Source of the DNA: Gavia stellata
Taxonomy: Eukaryota; Chordata; Aves; Gaviiformes; Gaviidae
Direction: 5' to 3'
Length of the DNA: 64,000 bases
NCBI RefSeq assembly: GCF_030936135.1
Contig: NC_082612.1
Location: 19,105,475 to 19,169,474 of the forward strand
The notes under the pieces are model-generated. The model did no database searches. It was not told the DNA's origin and worked only from the letters and a program-made list of their open reading frames with translations. Position numbers and translations under genes: made by a program. Below, one piece after another: positions 11,501 through 23,778 of this stretch (the stretch's first letter is position 1; the number at the start of each line of letters is the position of its first letter).

Positions 11501-14029
11501 AGAGCTTTTCTGCCAGCCATGATGAACAACAACCACGGTCACATTGTCACGGTGGCTTCGGCAGCAGGTCATTTCGTGACTTCTTTCATGGTGGCTTATT
11601 GGTAAGTGCTTTTCAAAGCAGCTCTCTTCATTTTTTTAGTTTTAATTGTGTCTTCTCCATCAGAAAGCACAGAGTAACCAAAATAAGCCTCCCACTGAAT
11701 ACAGTAGGTCCAAAGGACGGTGCCACAGAGGGAAAAGCACAACAGCCAGCGCTTAAGGGTGCCTGCCGATTTGCTTATTTAACCGCTTCTGTGAGTTCTT
11801 GCAGTGTTGTCAAGTAAAGCCCTAATGAGTAGCTTTTGATCTTTCTACTGTTGTGGCAGTGACTGTAGTGTATAGAAATACCTCTGCCATCGTGAGATAA
11901 AATTGCTTTTCTGCTTGAAACACACCTAGAAAATCACGGCACGTGAACAGAGAGACTGTTCGATGATTGCCTATTGCCGTTCTGCGTCAGACCTAGCCCT
12001 CTGTAACAGCAGCTCCAGGCGGAGCAATCTTCCCCTGGGAACCCTCCTTCTCGGAGAGTCGCTCACTGCTGGCAACATGAGAACTCCCCAGCCAGGGATT
12101 TTACTGGGATTGCAGTGTCCAAATCAATAGCAGTCCATAAACTGATTCTCTGGTTCTGCTTTCTTTTGGGGTGATTTATACTCCTGGCCTGCACCAATTT
12201 CTGTGGCGTTAATTGCCTCCATTTTGCACGCGTAACGCTCCTCTATTTCAAAACTCACACGCGAGCGTCACGAGACACTCCTATGTAGTACGAGAAACAC
12301 TAGAGGGTTGTTCTCCATTTCCACCCTGCCCATCCTTCTTCATGTTAGGTATTCAGGCTGCATTCCTTCTACGAATCTTCTCACATGGGAAAAACGGGAA
12401 CTCCATCAATTGATGCACAACAGTTACCATTTTCTAATCATTCCTGATGTTTCTCTGTCTGTTCGCAACTAAGGCGACTTTTTCTGAAAGACGCCAGCTC
12501 TGCTTGCCACAATTACTCCCCCAAGCAGCAATGTCTAATCCAGCACTACACTCCGGCACAGGGAAAGTTAGAATTATTCCCTGCCCTCTCTTCTCACCTG
12601 GATTACGGGGGTTTTTTTTGCTTCCTAGTCAGTTCTGTGTGATGTTTTAGGCCCTTTCCCTTTGTAGAAAGCTGGAAATAGTATTTCTGCCTTCTCATTT
12701 GTGCTTTTCCCCCCTCCTGCAGTTCAAGCAAGTTTGCTGCGGTTGGATTTCATAAAGCTCTGACAGAGGAGCTGTCTACCCTGGGAAAGGACGGAGTAAA
12801 AACTTCATGTCTTTGTCCGGTTTTTATAAACACTGGATTTGTCAAAAACCCCCATACAAGGTAACTATCAAAACTCTGCCTTCCTCTCCTTCCTTCTTTG
12901 CATCAAGGCACTACCTAGTAGCCCCAGCTTTAGGCCTCGTGGTCCCACTGGCTATATAAAACCAGAATATAGTGTGGGCTCAAGAAAATCTGCAGTGTCA
13001 TTTAACCCACGTCACGGTTGCATTTGAATTACCCGGGTTTGCGCGTACGTGAAGCATCAGCCCGTACCACCCCTGTTTTACCTGCCTAGCTCTTACACGT
13101 ATGCTCTCCTGTGTAGGCTTGGGAAGATTTTGGAGATTGAAGAAGTTGTAGAGGCCCTGATGGAAGGAATACTGACCAACCAAAAAATGATTTTTGTTCC
13201 TTCAAGTCAACGCATTGCTTTACTTTTTGAAAGGTAAGTAGAAAAAAACCCAAAAGGAACAAACCAAAAAAACCCCACATGTATCAAATACAAGTTGCTG
13301 AGTGTACAACCCTCGGAGTTGTGACATCTGATTCAAGATTAAGTTTTACTTTAGAACACATCACAAAGTAACCAAGTAGTGCAGCGGGATCTTTCTAATG
13401 ACAACAGCAGACATCATCCACAGAAGGATTTTGTTGACTCCTCTCCTAGGTCATTAAGATCCACTTTCTGCAGCTAACTGTTCTCATGGAGAACTCAACC
13501 GCTTTACAGGCCGAGAAGGCGGGAGGGGGAGAAGAAGAGAACGCTTCTTCTTCACAGATCGCCATTTCCCTTTTGCCTGCAAACAACAGTTTCTCTGATA
13601 TTTCCCAAGAACTCCCCAAATTAACCAGATAAGGTTTTGAAAGCAAAGAGAAAGCAAACGCACACGTCTATGTTCAATATTAAAACTTCCTGGATCCTGT
13701 AGTAATATTGCAACACACCCGTCCTGGAATCGTCATAAAAGGAGATGGGTGGGATTGGAGTTAAAACAAGTCAGAGATTGATTTATTTTGGAAATAACAC
13801 CTGGTTTAAGTCTTAGTCCCAGTCCATGTGTGTGCACGCATTCTGTGCCCAGACCAGCTCTTCCCTCACCTGCGGCACCGCTTTTTCCCATAATTTCATT
13901 TTCTTATCCTACATTTAATTGCCTGTTATTATCTCTTTCAGGTTGTTTCCAGAACGAGCCTTGGCTGTTCTGAAAAAGCTGACCGACGTCAAGTTTGATG
14001 CTGTCGTTGGGCAGAGAAGCAGCCAGTGA
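8569..14029 (+). CDS. HSD17B11: 17-beta-hydroxysteroid dehydrogenase 11-like, copy B (complete, 7 coding exons)
   Basis: Complete gene: exons 8569-8778, 9644-9751, 10338-10469, 11495-11601, 12723-12860, 13117-13233, 13942-14029; 900 nt including stop, 299 residues, against 300 in human HSD17B11. The ATG has A at -3 and starts the hydrophobic N-terminal anchor (about residues 3-27) that targets family members to ER and lipid droplets. Then come the cofactor loop TGAGHGIG (42-49), Asp67 in WDIN, which favours NAD(H), NNAG (119-122), Asn144, Ser172, Tyr185 and Lys189: a full SDR catalytic tetrad. The C-terminus has the family's [13 protein letters not shown] and KFDAVVG segments. The family acts on 17-beta-hydroxysteroids; the related HSD17B13 acts on retinol at lipid droplets. 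It is transcribed in the same direction as copy A and KLHL8. By position beside KLHL8 it sits where mammals carry HSD17B13, but its sequence reads as HSD17B11-like, so the B11/B13 label stays open. Confidence 0.95.
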
Positions 14030-14266
14030 AAAGCAAAAATCAATCCTCATTTCCCAGTGGCATGAGTGAAAACAGAACATGTGCTGAGCGTAGTTCAGCT
14101 GGTTTGATTCAGAGCAGAACTCAGACAGATGCTGCCAGGCCACCATTTCCAAGCACACCTAAGGGTTTACCCCACACCTGCAGCAGGGACATACCTGCAT
14201 AAGATGGAGCATTAACAAAGCAGAGCTGCATCTCCAGAAGCCTAAAGGGCTGCTTTGGCTGTACGT
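9529..14266. repeat. Tandem duplicate unit B (gene body), homologous to 1-5760
   Basis: Position 1 of the window aligns with 9529. The offset is 9528-9530 through exons 2-4, 9277 at exons 5 and 6, and 8506 at exon 7 and the proximal 3' UTR. Introns 1-5 differ by scattered single bases and short indels only. The 238 bases after the stop codon differ at about three positions. Intron sequence conserved at this level points to a very young duplication or recent gene conversion rather than to selection. Confidence 0.85.
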
Positions 14267-15411
14267 CGCATCGCCTCTGTCTCCTAGTGCTGAGGCAGAC
14301 AGGAATTCCCACAAAGCCCGTCTCTGGGACAGCACAGCTCTGCATTTGAGTGCAAAGGGATTGCCTGGGAATACGTTAATCTGGACTCATCCCTGGCAAA
14401 ATTATCTTGCAAGAAGGAGGTGGGTGGCCTGTTTCAACTCAATTTATCTTTTTAAATTTAAAAAATGCTCTAATGCACACTGAATTTCACGTGCTTTTGT
14501 AGCAAGCACCTGAAATAACACAGCCTTGTTTGTAATTACATTGATTATCAATTATGCATTAGGATCATCAACATGCCTTATTCCAAATAAATACAGTTCT
14601 TTAACACAAAGGTATCTCTCAGCAGCAACAGTCATAACCAGGTCCTAGAGGTGCGTTTAAAGTATGGTATCAAGTAATACACCCTTTCCCCAGATCATTT
14701 TTCACACCTCTCATCTGCAATTCCCAGACACCTTTAGAACACCTTCCTGTGAAAACAGTGCAGTATTTCTCTACAAATTACTGGGTGCCCTCCTGCATTT
14801 CATGCATGCTAGAGAATGTGATTTATTACATGAGAACGCGGACCAAGTTGGACTATTTTGCTCCTTAGATTACAAGGCAAATAATTCAACCTAATGAAAA
14901 TTCTGCAGTCTGTCTGCTTCAGTATTCATAAGTCAGACTCGTGTATTAAAGAAAAGAGCAAGGTTCTGCTGAGCCAGGAAAGCCTTTGTTCATGTGCAAC
15001 AGGTGAGTTTAAGTTGAAGTCCACAGGGCACCTGTGTACCATGCAAAAGAAGGCCTGAACCCCTGGAAACTCCTGAATACATCTTCATTTTGACTAATTA
15101 ACACATTCATCACAGCACAAAGTTACATCCATACAGACACCGGATAACATATATGCCTCCACATACCTCTTTTCCTTCTGTCTTTTCAAACACACGTGCA
15201 CCAGGCTGAGCGTTTATGTATTCCGCTCCTCTGAAACGCTGCCTTGCTGACTGGAGAACATACTGCAGCAATCACATCCCTGTGTGATCCTGGGCTTTAC
15301 CTGTGCAGGGGAGCAGCGGAGCCGGGGTTCTTGGCAGGAGGAGGCACGCCAGGTGCCGCAGGTGGGGGTGAGACAGGCATCGCACCGACGGGGCGCTGCC
15401 CCACTGCTCCC
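14267..15411. other. Copy-B-specific 3' flank with a short homologous island
   Basis: 14267-14582 and about 14650-15411 have no counterpart after copy A. Only the island 14583-14648, which carries the polyadenylation signal, matches copy A (5769-5830), and there the match is clearly weaker than in the gene body. Either copy A lost two segments or copy B gained them. No gene or known repeat was recognised in the copy-B-only parts. Confidence 0.6.
14586..14591 (+). terminator. Polyadenylation signal of copy B
   Basis: AATAAA inside the diverged island homologous to copy A 5769-5830. Its use would give copy B a 3' UTR of about 0.57 kb, roughly 310 bases longer than that of copy A because of the inserted segment 14267-14582. 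Confidence 0.5.
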
Positions 15412-16290
15412 GAGCAACGGCGGCGGAGCAGGTGCCGCACCAGTGAAAGGGCCAGCCAGAGTCTGCCGACCACCAGGCCGGGCTGCGGGGACGAGGCAGG
15501 TCCCCAGTCACACCAGGAAGCCACTTCAGGCTCAGCGAGGTACAGGGCCAGGCATGGCACGCCAACAGCGCAGCCCACGCAAGGACTGCGACCAGAGCCA
15601 GGGCTTAAATGCGGGTGGGTGCCAGGCCAGGGGCAGAGGGTGCATGGGGGAAGGCTCCCGACGAGCCTCCTCACAGCTCCTCATCACAAGCCGGCGGCTT
15701 GCTCTGACGGGACCCGCCTGACCAGGAGGTTGAACCCCCAACGGTCTTTGGCCTGCGGTACAAGAGAACGGCAGCTGATGAAAGACGGGTCAAAGACCTC
15801 CTCGGAGCACCGATTCTCTTGCCACATCCTTGTGCAACTCCCGACTGCGCCAGGCGCGTGCTGGCTCCCAGCCATCCGAGGGAGGCCTGAACACATTGCC
15901 ACCTTCGGCACAGCTGGAAATGGGCGGCTTCCATAGAATCCAGCCCGCTCACCTCTGCGTTTCATGTTGCCCTGTAAAGTGAGGTTCTTCAGAAAAGGGA
16001 GAGCCCTCGTCACCCAGCTCCTCCTGCTCTCAGGTGGCAACAGGTAGAAGTTTGTGCTGCCGGCGGCACAAATGGTTGCTAAATGTGCTAAATGACACAA
16101 AAATGGTTTCCTTTTTGCTCACGTAACATAGATGTAACAGGACATTCAGCGTGCGTCAAAGCACAAGTTCCCAGCTTGGGACCTTCTGCTTCACAGTGCG
16201 AGATTCCTGTAGCCGAGAAAGAGAAAGAAGGAAGGAGTTTGCAAAATCCAGGGCATCCAAAAAAAAAAGTTAAAAGCCAATTAAAGAGTA
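15412..16290. repeat. 3'-flank block of the tandem duplication, copy B (matches 5831-6690)
   Basis: Partner of the block after copy A; differences are scattered single bases. It is CpG-rich with open frames on both strands but no recognisable protein. 16291-16601, which follows, is only weakly similar to copy A and shows no gene. Confidence 0.7.
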
Positions 16291-16601
16291 TTTGCCATGT
16301 GTTGTATTTAAAACCAAGACCCTCCCAACCCCAGAACTTTTGAGAGAAGCATGCTTTGAGTCCTGAAGGATAAAGGAGGCCAATTTGTACGCATGTTAAG
16401 TGAGTTTTTCTAAGTCTGTTTTCTCTTCCTCAGAGGCATCCCCCAAATCTGAGAACACTAATATAATGTCTTGTGTCTACTCTGAAAGAAGTTCTTTGGG
16501 TTGGGCTGCTTCTGCTTTTATTTGAGCTACATATTCAGCTCTTGCTAAGAGGACAGGCCTGTCACAACTGAGAGCCACTTGCTCATCTCCATGTTGCCTG
16601 A

Positions 16602-17171
16602 GGCTGCAAGTCTTCTGCTTGGCATAAAGAAACAGATGCAAAAGGAAGGATTTAAGCCTTCATCTCCTTAACACCTGGGACAGAACTGAACCATCAAGCC
16701 TTCTGGGCTCCTCGGTTCTCTTCCTGTCCACAACAGACAACTGAAGCTTATCCCAAAGCCGGGTGCCTGGCAGGAGCCTCTGCGAGCAAGCTTCATGCAA
16801 CCGCCTACAGCCAAGTCCCAAATTTGAAGAGCGGTACCTCACACCCTGGCTTAGGACCCATTAAGAGTCAGGTTTGTGACTCCGGCCTCGTGCTCTGCCT
16901 CCCTCTGAGGCGTCTCTCGGAGTCGGCGCTTCTCTGCCCTCCCTGCCTCCTCCGCCTCAGCCACAGCACTGACTGGAGCCCCGTGCCAGGAAAACGACAG
17001 CACCGCTGAGCCGTGCAATTAGGCTCCGGCCCAAATGCCGATGTGTTAATTAAGAACAGAAGGAAGTTCCAAGAGGAAAGTGGGAAGTGCCTAGCTCTGA
17101 ATCTCGCTGCTGGAGCCCACCCAATCTCCCGTAGACAAGATGGGTACCAGTGCAGCCAAACCACCAGGACA
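16602..17171. repeat. Distal flank block of the duplication, copy B (matches 7555-8124)
   Basis: Partner of 7555-8124 at a constant offset of 9047. Beyond 17171 the sequence is unique to this side. In copy A the same edge is followed by the CpG promoter of copy B, so this edge marks where the duplicated unit was joined. Confidence 0.7.
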
Positions 17172-20100
17172 TCGGCTAGAGGTCTGCGGAGCTCCTTCCC
17201 CAGCTCTTGCAGCTGTTCCACTTTCGGAGAGCACAGGAGTGCGAGGGCCCCCCAAGGAGTTTATGTACCAGGTGCACTAGGTATTCCCCGAGCTGCTGCA
17301 CCCAGCGTGCGGATGCCCTAGAGCTGTCTTTGTAAGCTACGTGGCCAGGCGTGCGCTATTTTGCAGTCATCCATACTGTCGAAGTGTTAGCGTGCTGCCT
17401 GGCATAGTTTTGGCCCATAACCGTGCCTGGCAGCACGTGCTCCGGCATAGCATGGGGGCAGTGCGTCCCCGGGTACAGAGCTGCCGGGCCGGCAGCGTGG
17501 GTGAGACCATCTGCTTTGCAAGAGGAGTGGAAGATGACGGACACAGAAGTGTTCCGGGGACACCATCCAAATCAACGCTGATTAAAACAAAGGAGCAGCT
17601 GTGATAGTTTCCCTTTGTCCACTATATATGCAGACCTGACTGGTCTGAAATTTGAGAGGCTCATTATTAAAGAATGCCATTTAACAGCAATATTTAATGC
17701 AATAGTTAACATTCATAATTACTGTCTTCATCACGATAGGTAAAATTTTCAAGAGTCTTTAAGTGGCTTCAGCTCATCTCGGTCACATCGAGTCTTACTG
17801 AATTTCTAATAGCACAAATTAAATCTCCCCACAGCACCACAGCCTGATCTGTCTCTTCAGCAAAGTCTGAGAGTACTTCTTCACATTTTTCCAAAGTCCT
17901 TGAATCCTACTCGGAATGTTAGGAGAAGCATCCCAAATTGTGTTTCTTGTCACAAACCTAGGCCACTTACAAGTGAAAATCACGGCTGTACATCTTATTG
18001 CCGCTGCCTGCTAGCACTGAGGCTCCAACCTCATGATTGGGGCAATACTCATAGTATTTTAATGCTTGCAGGTAATGCCAGTAGGCATCAAAAAAAAAAA
18101 AAGCAATTCTAGACAGCATTTCAGAACATGGATTTCTAAATGCGCAGAACTTCTGAACACAGAAGTTCAATGAAAGGGGGTTTTGTTTTGTTTTTCTCTA
18201 TTGCTCCACTGAAATTAAGCATCTGAGATCACTGGCTGTTCAGTGTTGCAAAACTGTCTGCAAAATTCCATTCTGAAACAAATTTTTGGTACCCTAAAGC
18301 TTTCAGATTCTTTCATTCTGCATCTAGCATCTGGCCATGTGTTTTGCTCTTTTCCAAGCAGATCTCTTGCTTTCTGTACTTATGCTACAGTTTGAGCTCA
18401 CCACTAAGAGGATCACATTTTTACTGCAAAACCTCTATTAGAGTATGAATAAGCTTACAGTTACTCAACAAGCCAGGTGTTACTAGAAGTAAACATGCTC
18501 TCATGCAAACTATTTCCCCTCTGCGTTCTCAGCCTTTTAATGTTCACAGCTGGTAGCTGATCATTTTCCAAAACATCACCATCAAAATGTTTTTCAAGAA
18601 ACATTCTAGTTAAACAGACGCTGCCACAGGAAGATAGGCTCGCTGCTCAAAAATAATCCAGTGATAATAGTGACTGTGTTTTTATACAAAGGTATTCCAG
18701 ACGCTCATGTTCGCTAGTACCTCCCAGCTTGCTAATCACACGGTAATCTCTAATGGGAAAAAAACCCAAACACTGAGCAGGAACTTGCACTAATCTTTTG
18801 ATGACCACATAGCTTTGATGATGAAATGCTGCTGCTTTCTTTTGAAGGGTTGACCTGGAATATTGTACCTAAGAAGGTCTTTGAGCCTTATAGTGCTGAC
18901 ACCTGCAATCTCAGAGAGGTGAAAAACTGAAGATCATGTAATAACTGTTTTTAATATTAGGCACAGGCGGAGGGCTGCATTTCCTCTCATCTAGTGATTT
19001 CTGTGTAGCTACACCAAAATTACACTGGCAAAAGACAAGATTCAGGTCTCTCTGGAATGAAAAACAACAAGGGGAAAAAAAAAAGTATTTATCAGAGCAC
19101 AGTTCTCAAAGCCCTTACACGTGCAGTTAAGACCAGTTCTAGCTGCACAGCCTAATCATCAGCGTTATCTTCCTAGCTAAACACTTTGTTCACCTGGCAC
19201 ATGGCCACTTCCATCCTCCTCTCTCTTGCTGACATAAAATGGTACCAAGAGCCTTTTTAAACACAAGCACAATTCCAAGGGGATTTTAATGAGCTTGTCT
19301 GGGAGGAGGCTACACCATGATTTACAGCAAGCAAAGTAATATGGGACAAAAAAGGATAAAACATTTTAGATGAATCGGTCATTTCCTTGTAAGTACCCTT
19401 TTAGGTCACTCAGAGCTACATGTCAGTTCCTGTGAATTTAATGAATACTTTCAGCCAAAAAAAAAAAAAAAGTGTAAAACATTTTGAGGAAGATAAATTG
19501 AGCTAAGTTTAATTTTACGGGGGACAAACAAATGCAAGGTTGTTTGTTTTTTTTTAAATTAAGTCCCCAAGACAAAAATATGTGATTTCCATGGCTCTGA
19601 TACGGAAAAGAAAACCTTTCCTCTGGGCTATGACGATGCAGATCCTGCTTCACAAAGGCTCTGCATTTTATACATACAGGCTTGTTGTTATATGACAGAT
19701 CTCTGTTTGGCTAAGGAGGCTCTGCTTGGGCCCCAGAGCTAACATCGGCCACAGGACACATCAGGACCCCACTGTGCCAGTTTAAAATGACACATTTGAC
19801 AGCTGTTTCTCATTTTAGGAAGTTTAAGAGTACAAGTGCAGTAAGAATATTCTACTGAGCATGAGCTAAACTTTATTCCTCACAAGGACAAAGGATGTAA
19901 GAGCAAAACCAACCTGACATTAGCAGACTAATTAACAGAGGCACAGTTACAGCTAACACAGCCACGTTGCTCCCGAGATTCAAGTGAGTATCTCAGCACA
20001 GGACTATGGAGGCACTTTGTGAAGGATACTCCTTTTATCTCTGTTAATTGTAATGGATGCAACATCAGGAATGAGTGGCTGAGAATCATTCAAAAATGCA

Positions 20101-22369
20101 ACACTTTATGAACCTAGTTTATACTGTTTACATGTTCATTTTCTAGATGAAGAATTCCTGACTCACAAGAATCGTTTTGTTCCTAATCCATACAGTTAAT
20201 CAGTAACCAATTTAGCGGCAGGAGTAGCTGTAGCTCACTTCATGCTCTCTCTCCTCAGGAGCATAAAGAGGAAGGAACAGCAGCACATGCCAAACGGAGG
20301 TGCATTCTCCTTTAGCAGGATCACATAAGTCCATGTATACCCAAGGCCTATAGATAAGAAAGCAGCAGCAGATTTTTCAGGTAGTTATTTTTCAAGCCAC
20401 GGATTGTTTCAATTTTGCCCTGTCACACACAACACTGTCTTTACATCTGCAGCCTCAGAAGTCACGAAACTTAGGACGCTCCATACACAATTCCATTAAG
20501 CACAGATCCTCTCAAGTTCTTAAACACATAATATCGGTCGCAGACAACCAAATCCTAAAGCACGATCCTCAAAACTCTAAAGGCAGTTTTAGATAATGTC
20601 TGTACTGTGCAGTGCTGAGCTACCTCAGCGCTAGCTCAAAGGCACCGAGAAAGAGGTATTTTGCCTATATAGGTAGCCCCATGCTTATCTGCTACCGTGG
20701 AGCCTGGCTGGCAGTGGTAAAGCTGTGCTAGCGCAGCTCTATGGTAACACGCTTGGGAAAGGGATTGTTCTTCACTCACCAGCTAACTCGAGGATCTCTG
20801 GACGATGCCAAGTAACACAGTGCAAACCTGTACGCAGTGCACGACACCTTCGTGGCAAGACACAACTATCAGGCATTCAGTCTCTATCCGAAGCCTCCTC
20901 AAGGCGGGTGTTCATGCTCCTGGGGGATCTCACCCTGTAGGCATAACTGGCACATACTGATTTAGCTGAGCTTAGCACACAAAGCCACAGTCACTCAACA
21001 CCCAAAGATCCTTTTCACCCAAGCTTATGTCCTGTCTTGGAGCTGTCAGGTCACGATGTCTCTTTTGGACCAAGTGAGCTTCATTTTTCCCCCTGGAGAG
21101 TAACACTGGAAAAAAAAAAAATCAGCTATTTAAGCTTTCACAGTTGGCTCTTTAGTCATTAATCTGCTTCTCTTTTTTTTTTTTTTTTGAGAATTGTTAC
21201 TCTCAGGGAATAGCAATATTTTTAAATTCGTTTTTCAGAGAGCACTCCTGTTCTCAAAGCATCCCTGCCTGATAAAAAGTCTCTAACCCTTGCCTGACTG
21301 CCCACAGTTGGAAACTATTTCTTAATTTGTTAACACTAATCCTGGATACAAGATGTATTAAAAACAGACAGCAGAAAGATACATGACAATAAAGGCCAGT
21401 TTTAAGAATCTATGTTTTAATTGGTTGCGTTTCTCAGTTTAGTAAGTCAGCCTTTACAGCAAGGAGATAAAGTATCGAAGTCTTACAGATACCTTAAAGC
21501 CAACCAACCAAGTAGCTTAGCAACCATCCAGGCTTTATTCTTTTGTTCTAGATTATTTTAAATGATCACTAATCCTGCTACGAAACTTTCAATTCCATAG
21601 GCTCTACATCGCCTAACTTCAGATACAGTCCAAGGCTTGGGAGTCTGAGGTCCCTTTCACTGCTAACATGCATCATGCAGCACAGCATACACAGGCTAGT
21701 CTTTTGTGTTCTTAAATTGTTGCAAAGCTAAGGAGATGGCTGAATAAACTTAACTAAATACATTAGACTAATCAGATTTCCATTTCTTAAAATGTAATTC
21801 CCGACCAGTGCAATTTTATAAATACTAACTGCATTTTCTAGAAGATGTTTTTGGATCCTACAATTGCTAACCCAACGAGCCAGTATAGTTTTAAACTCAA
21901 GTCTTTAAGACAATCCAATCACATAAGTTATTTTATATTTACTAACAGAATAGAGGAAAAGCATTTGCCAGAACAGTCACAACGGATCGCCAGGAATCCA
22001 GCCTCAAAGTCTCTCCACGTTCAGGAAAAAGTAACCTCTTTCTGTCACCAGAGATTATACATCACACATGTAAATCGCTACTTGCAAGGACTTAGTAGAT
22101 GTATCTGAGGGCAGGAGTGGAGCAGTGTGCCAAAACCCCCCGCGGCAACCAAACTGAATAACGGCATCTTTGTGGGTTGAAGGGCTGATCAAACCATTAC
22201 TGAAGTCAACGGGAGTCTTTTCGGTGGTTTCCGGGGCTGTTGGACAGGAGCCACAATACATTACAAGCAGTATCGCTAACTCTCAAAACCAGAAATAAGA
22301 GCACAAAGGCGTTAGTTTCTCATTTAAAGTAGCAGTCTGCCCACTGATTCCTCCCACCTTTTTTTACAG

Positions 22370-22765
22370 AACAGGGCGATGAGCTTGCTCAAAACGCCGG
22401 CGCTCATTTCAGGAAGTTGGGAGGTAAGATTTCCTACAACTTCTGAAGCATCAAGCTTTCATCTTGAAGAGAAACAATCCGGGGAAGTAAAGCAGCTGCC
22501 AGGCTGGCCATGGTGGACATACAACGTAGAAACTGTGAGGCCAACAAAGAATAAAAGCGTGCGCTATAATAGAAGGCAAGAAAACTGCAAAACACAAAGC
22601 TCTGACAAACTTGTTCCCCCCCAGACCATCGGCTGTGTGCCTGTGGTTCCCGAGGCCCGCTGGGAACCCTCTGACCAGGAGGTCTGTCTCTGTGGGTCAG
22701 TTTGTCCGATCACAGCCTTCCGGCAACTGCTCACGGCCGGCAGCATCTCTGCCACCGACATACAG
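22370..22765 (+). other. Exon-like open block of unknown identity
   Basis: A pyrimidine-rich acceptor (ends CTTTTTTTACAG at 22369) and a good donor (CAG/GTTAGT at 22766) bracket 396 bases, a multiple of three, that stay open in one frame; the ATG at 22379 is in that frame. The deduced peptide shows no family I recognise and no obvious domain. It could be an exon of a non-coding or lineage-specific transcript, or chance. Low confidence. Confidence 0.2.
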
Positions 22766-23744
22766 GTTAGTACCTTTCAAACACATGGGTGGATTTGGGG
22801 AGGATTGCTTGGTTTTTTGTATTCAGAAAAATAGCCATTAAGGCATTGCTGAGTTGGACTTTCTGAGATGTACTTACACAAAAGCTAAAATGTTTGGGGT
22901 TGATCAAAACTAGCGCACTCTGGGCTGTTCAGCACATCATGTAATCATTTCAGCTGTTTGCTACTGAATTTTCACCACCTCTGACCTCTGTGAAATACAT
23001 GGCGGGGAATAACAACCCAAACCCACTCAAGAGGTGTATTTTAGAAAATAGCAATTATCCCCATTTTCCCACCAATAGTGTCCTGGTTCTTTCACAAACA
23101 GGCTGGCTCAAATAGCAGTGTTATTTAGTGGGACATTTTTGCCTTTAAAAACTCCAAAATAAATGTGCATCTCCTCCTAAACATAGGGTATGTCTATTCT
23201 GTGTGGAACTGTAAACCTCCAGCCACTCATTCTCAGATAAGCATGGATTTAGAAAACACCTTCCCACTTTTCAGCAGATTTGTGTTGCATTCAGGAAAAA
23301 AGGAAATCCTGGAATTATTATGCACATCTATAGAGGTGAACTTGGCATGCAGCATGAGAGTCCAGCTTTCAACTCTGCAGTGTGTAACTGGAAAAACTAT
23401 TGAGCTATTTAGCTGCGGGGCTGGAGGCGGAGGGCATTTTCAGTTGGCGAGCTGTGCTCGCTTTTGTGCAAGGCAGTTATTTAAGACGACTCTGTACTTC
23501 CCAGGGCATGTATTTCTTTAATAAGGTCTTTCTTTGATTCTAACAGCCTGTAAAACATTCCTAGCCGACTCTTTTCAAGTTCTCAAGTCAAGCTTTAAGC
23601 AAAACGGGACCAAGACTTACCCTTATTGCTCCACAGGCAGAGAGAGGCACTACCAACAGATCGAAACAAATCTGGGGGCAAGTGTGTAATGGGGAAATGT
23701 ATTCCTGCACTGAAGGGGGTGTATGGCAGCACTGAGGGAGACAT

Positions 23745-23778
23745 GTATGTGTGTATATATATATATACATACACACAC
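23745..23778. repeat. TG/TA/CA microsatellite
   Basis: Alternating purine-pyrimidine run: GT units, then about six TA units, then CA units. The sequence is close to self-complementary and length-variable in principle. Confidence 0.8.

Noticed and set aside
8569-14029. Naming copy B HSD17B13 because it lies next to KLHL8
   Set aside because: The two copies are nearly the same sequence and both read as HSD17B11-like; position alone cannot decide the name after gene conversion.
15244-15936. 230-codon open frame downstream of copy B (196 codons after copy A, 5765-6355)
   Set aside because: The upstream halves differ between the copies and the shared part is open only because the DNA was recently copied; there is no known family.
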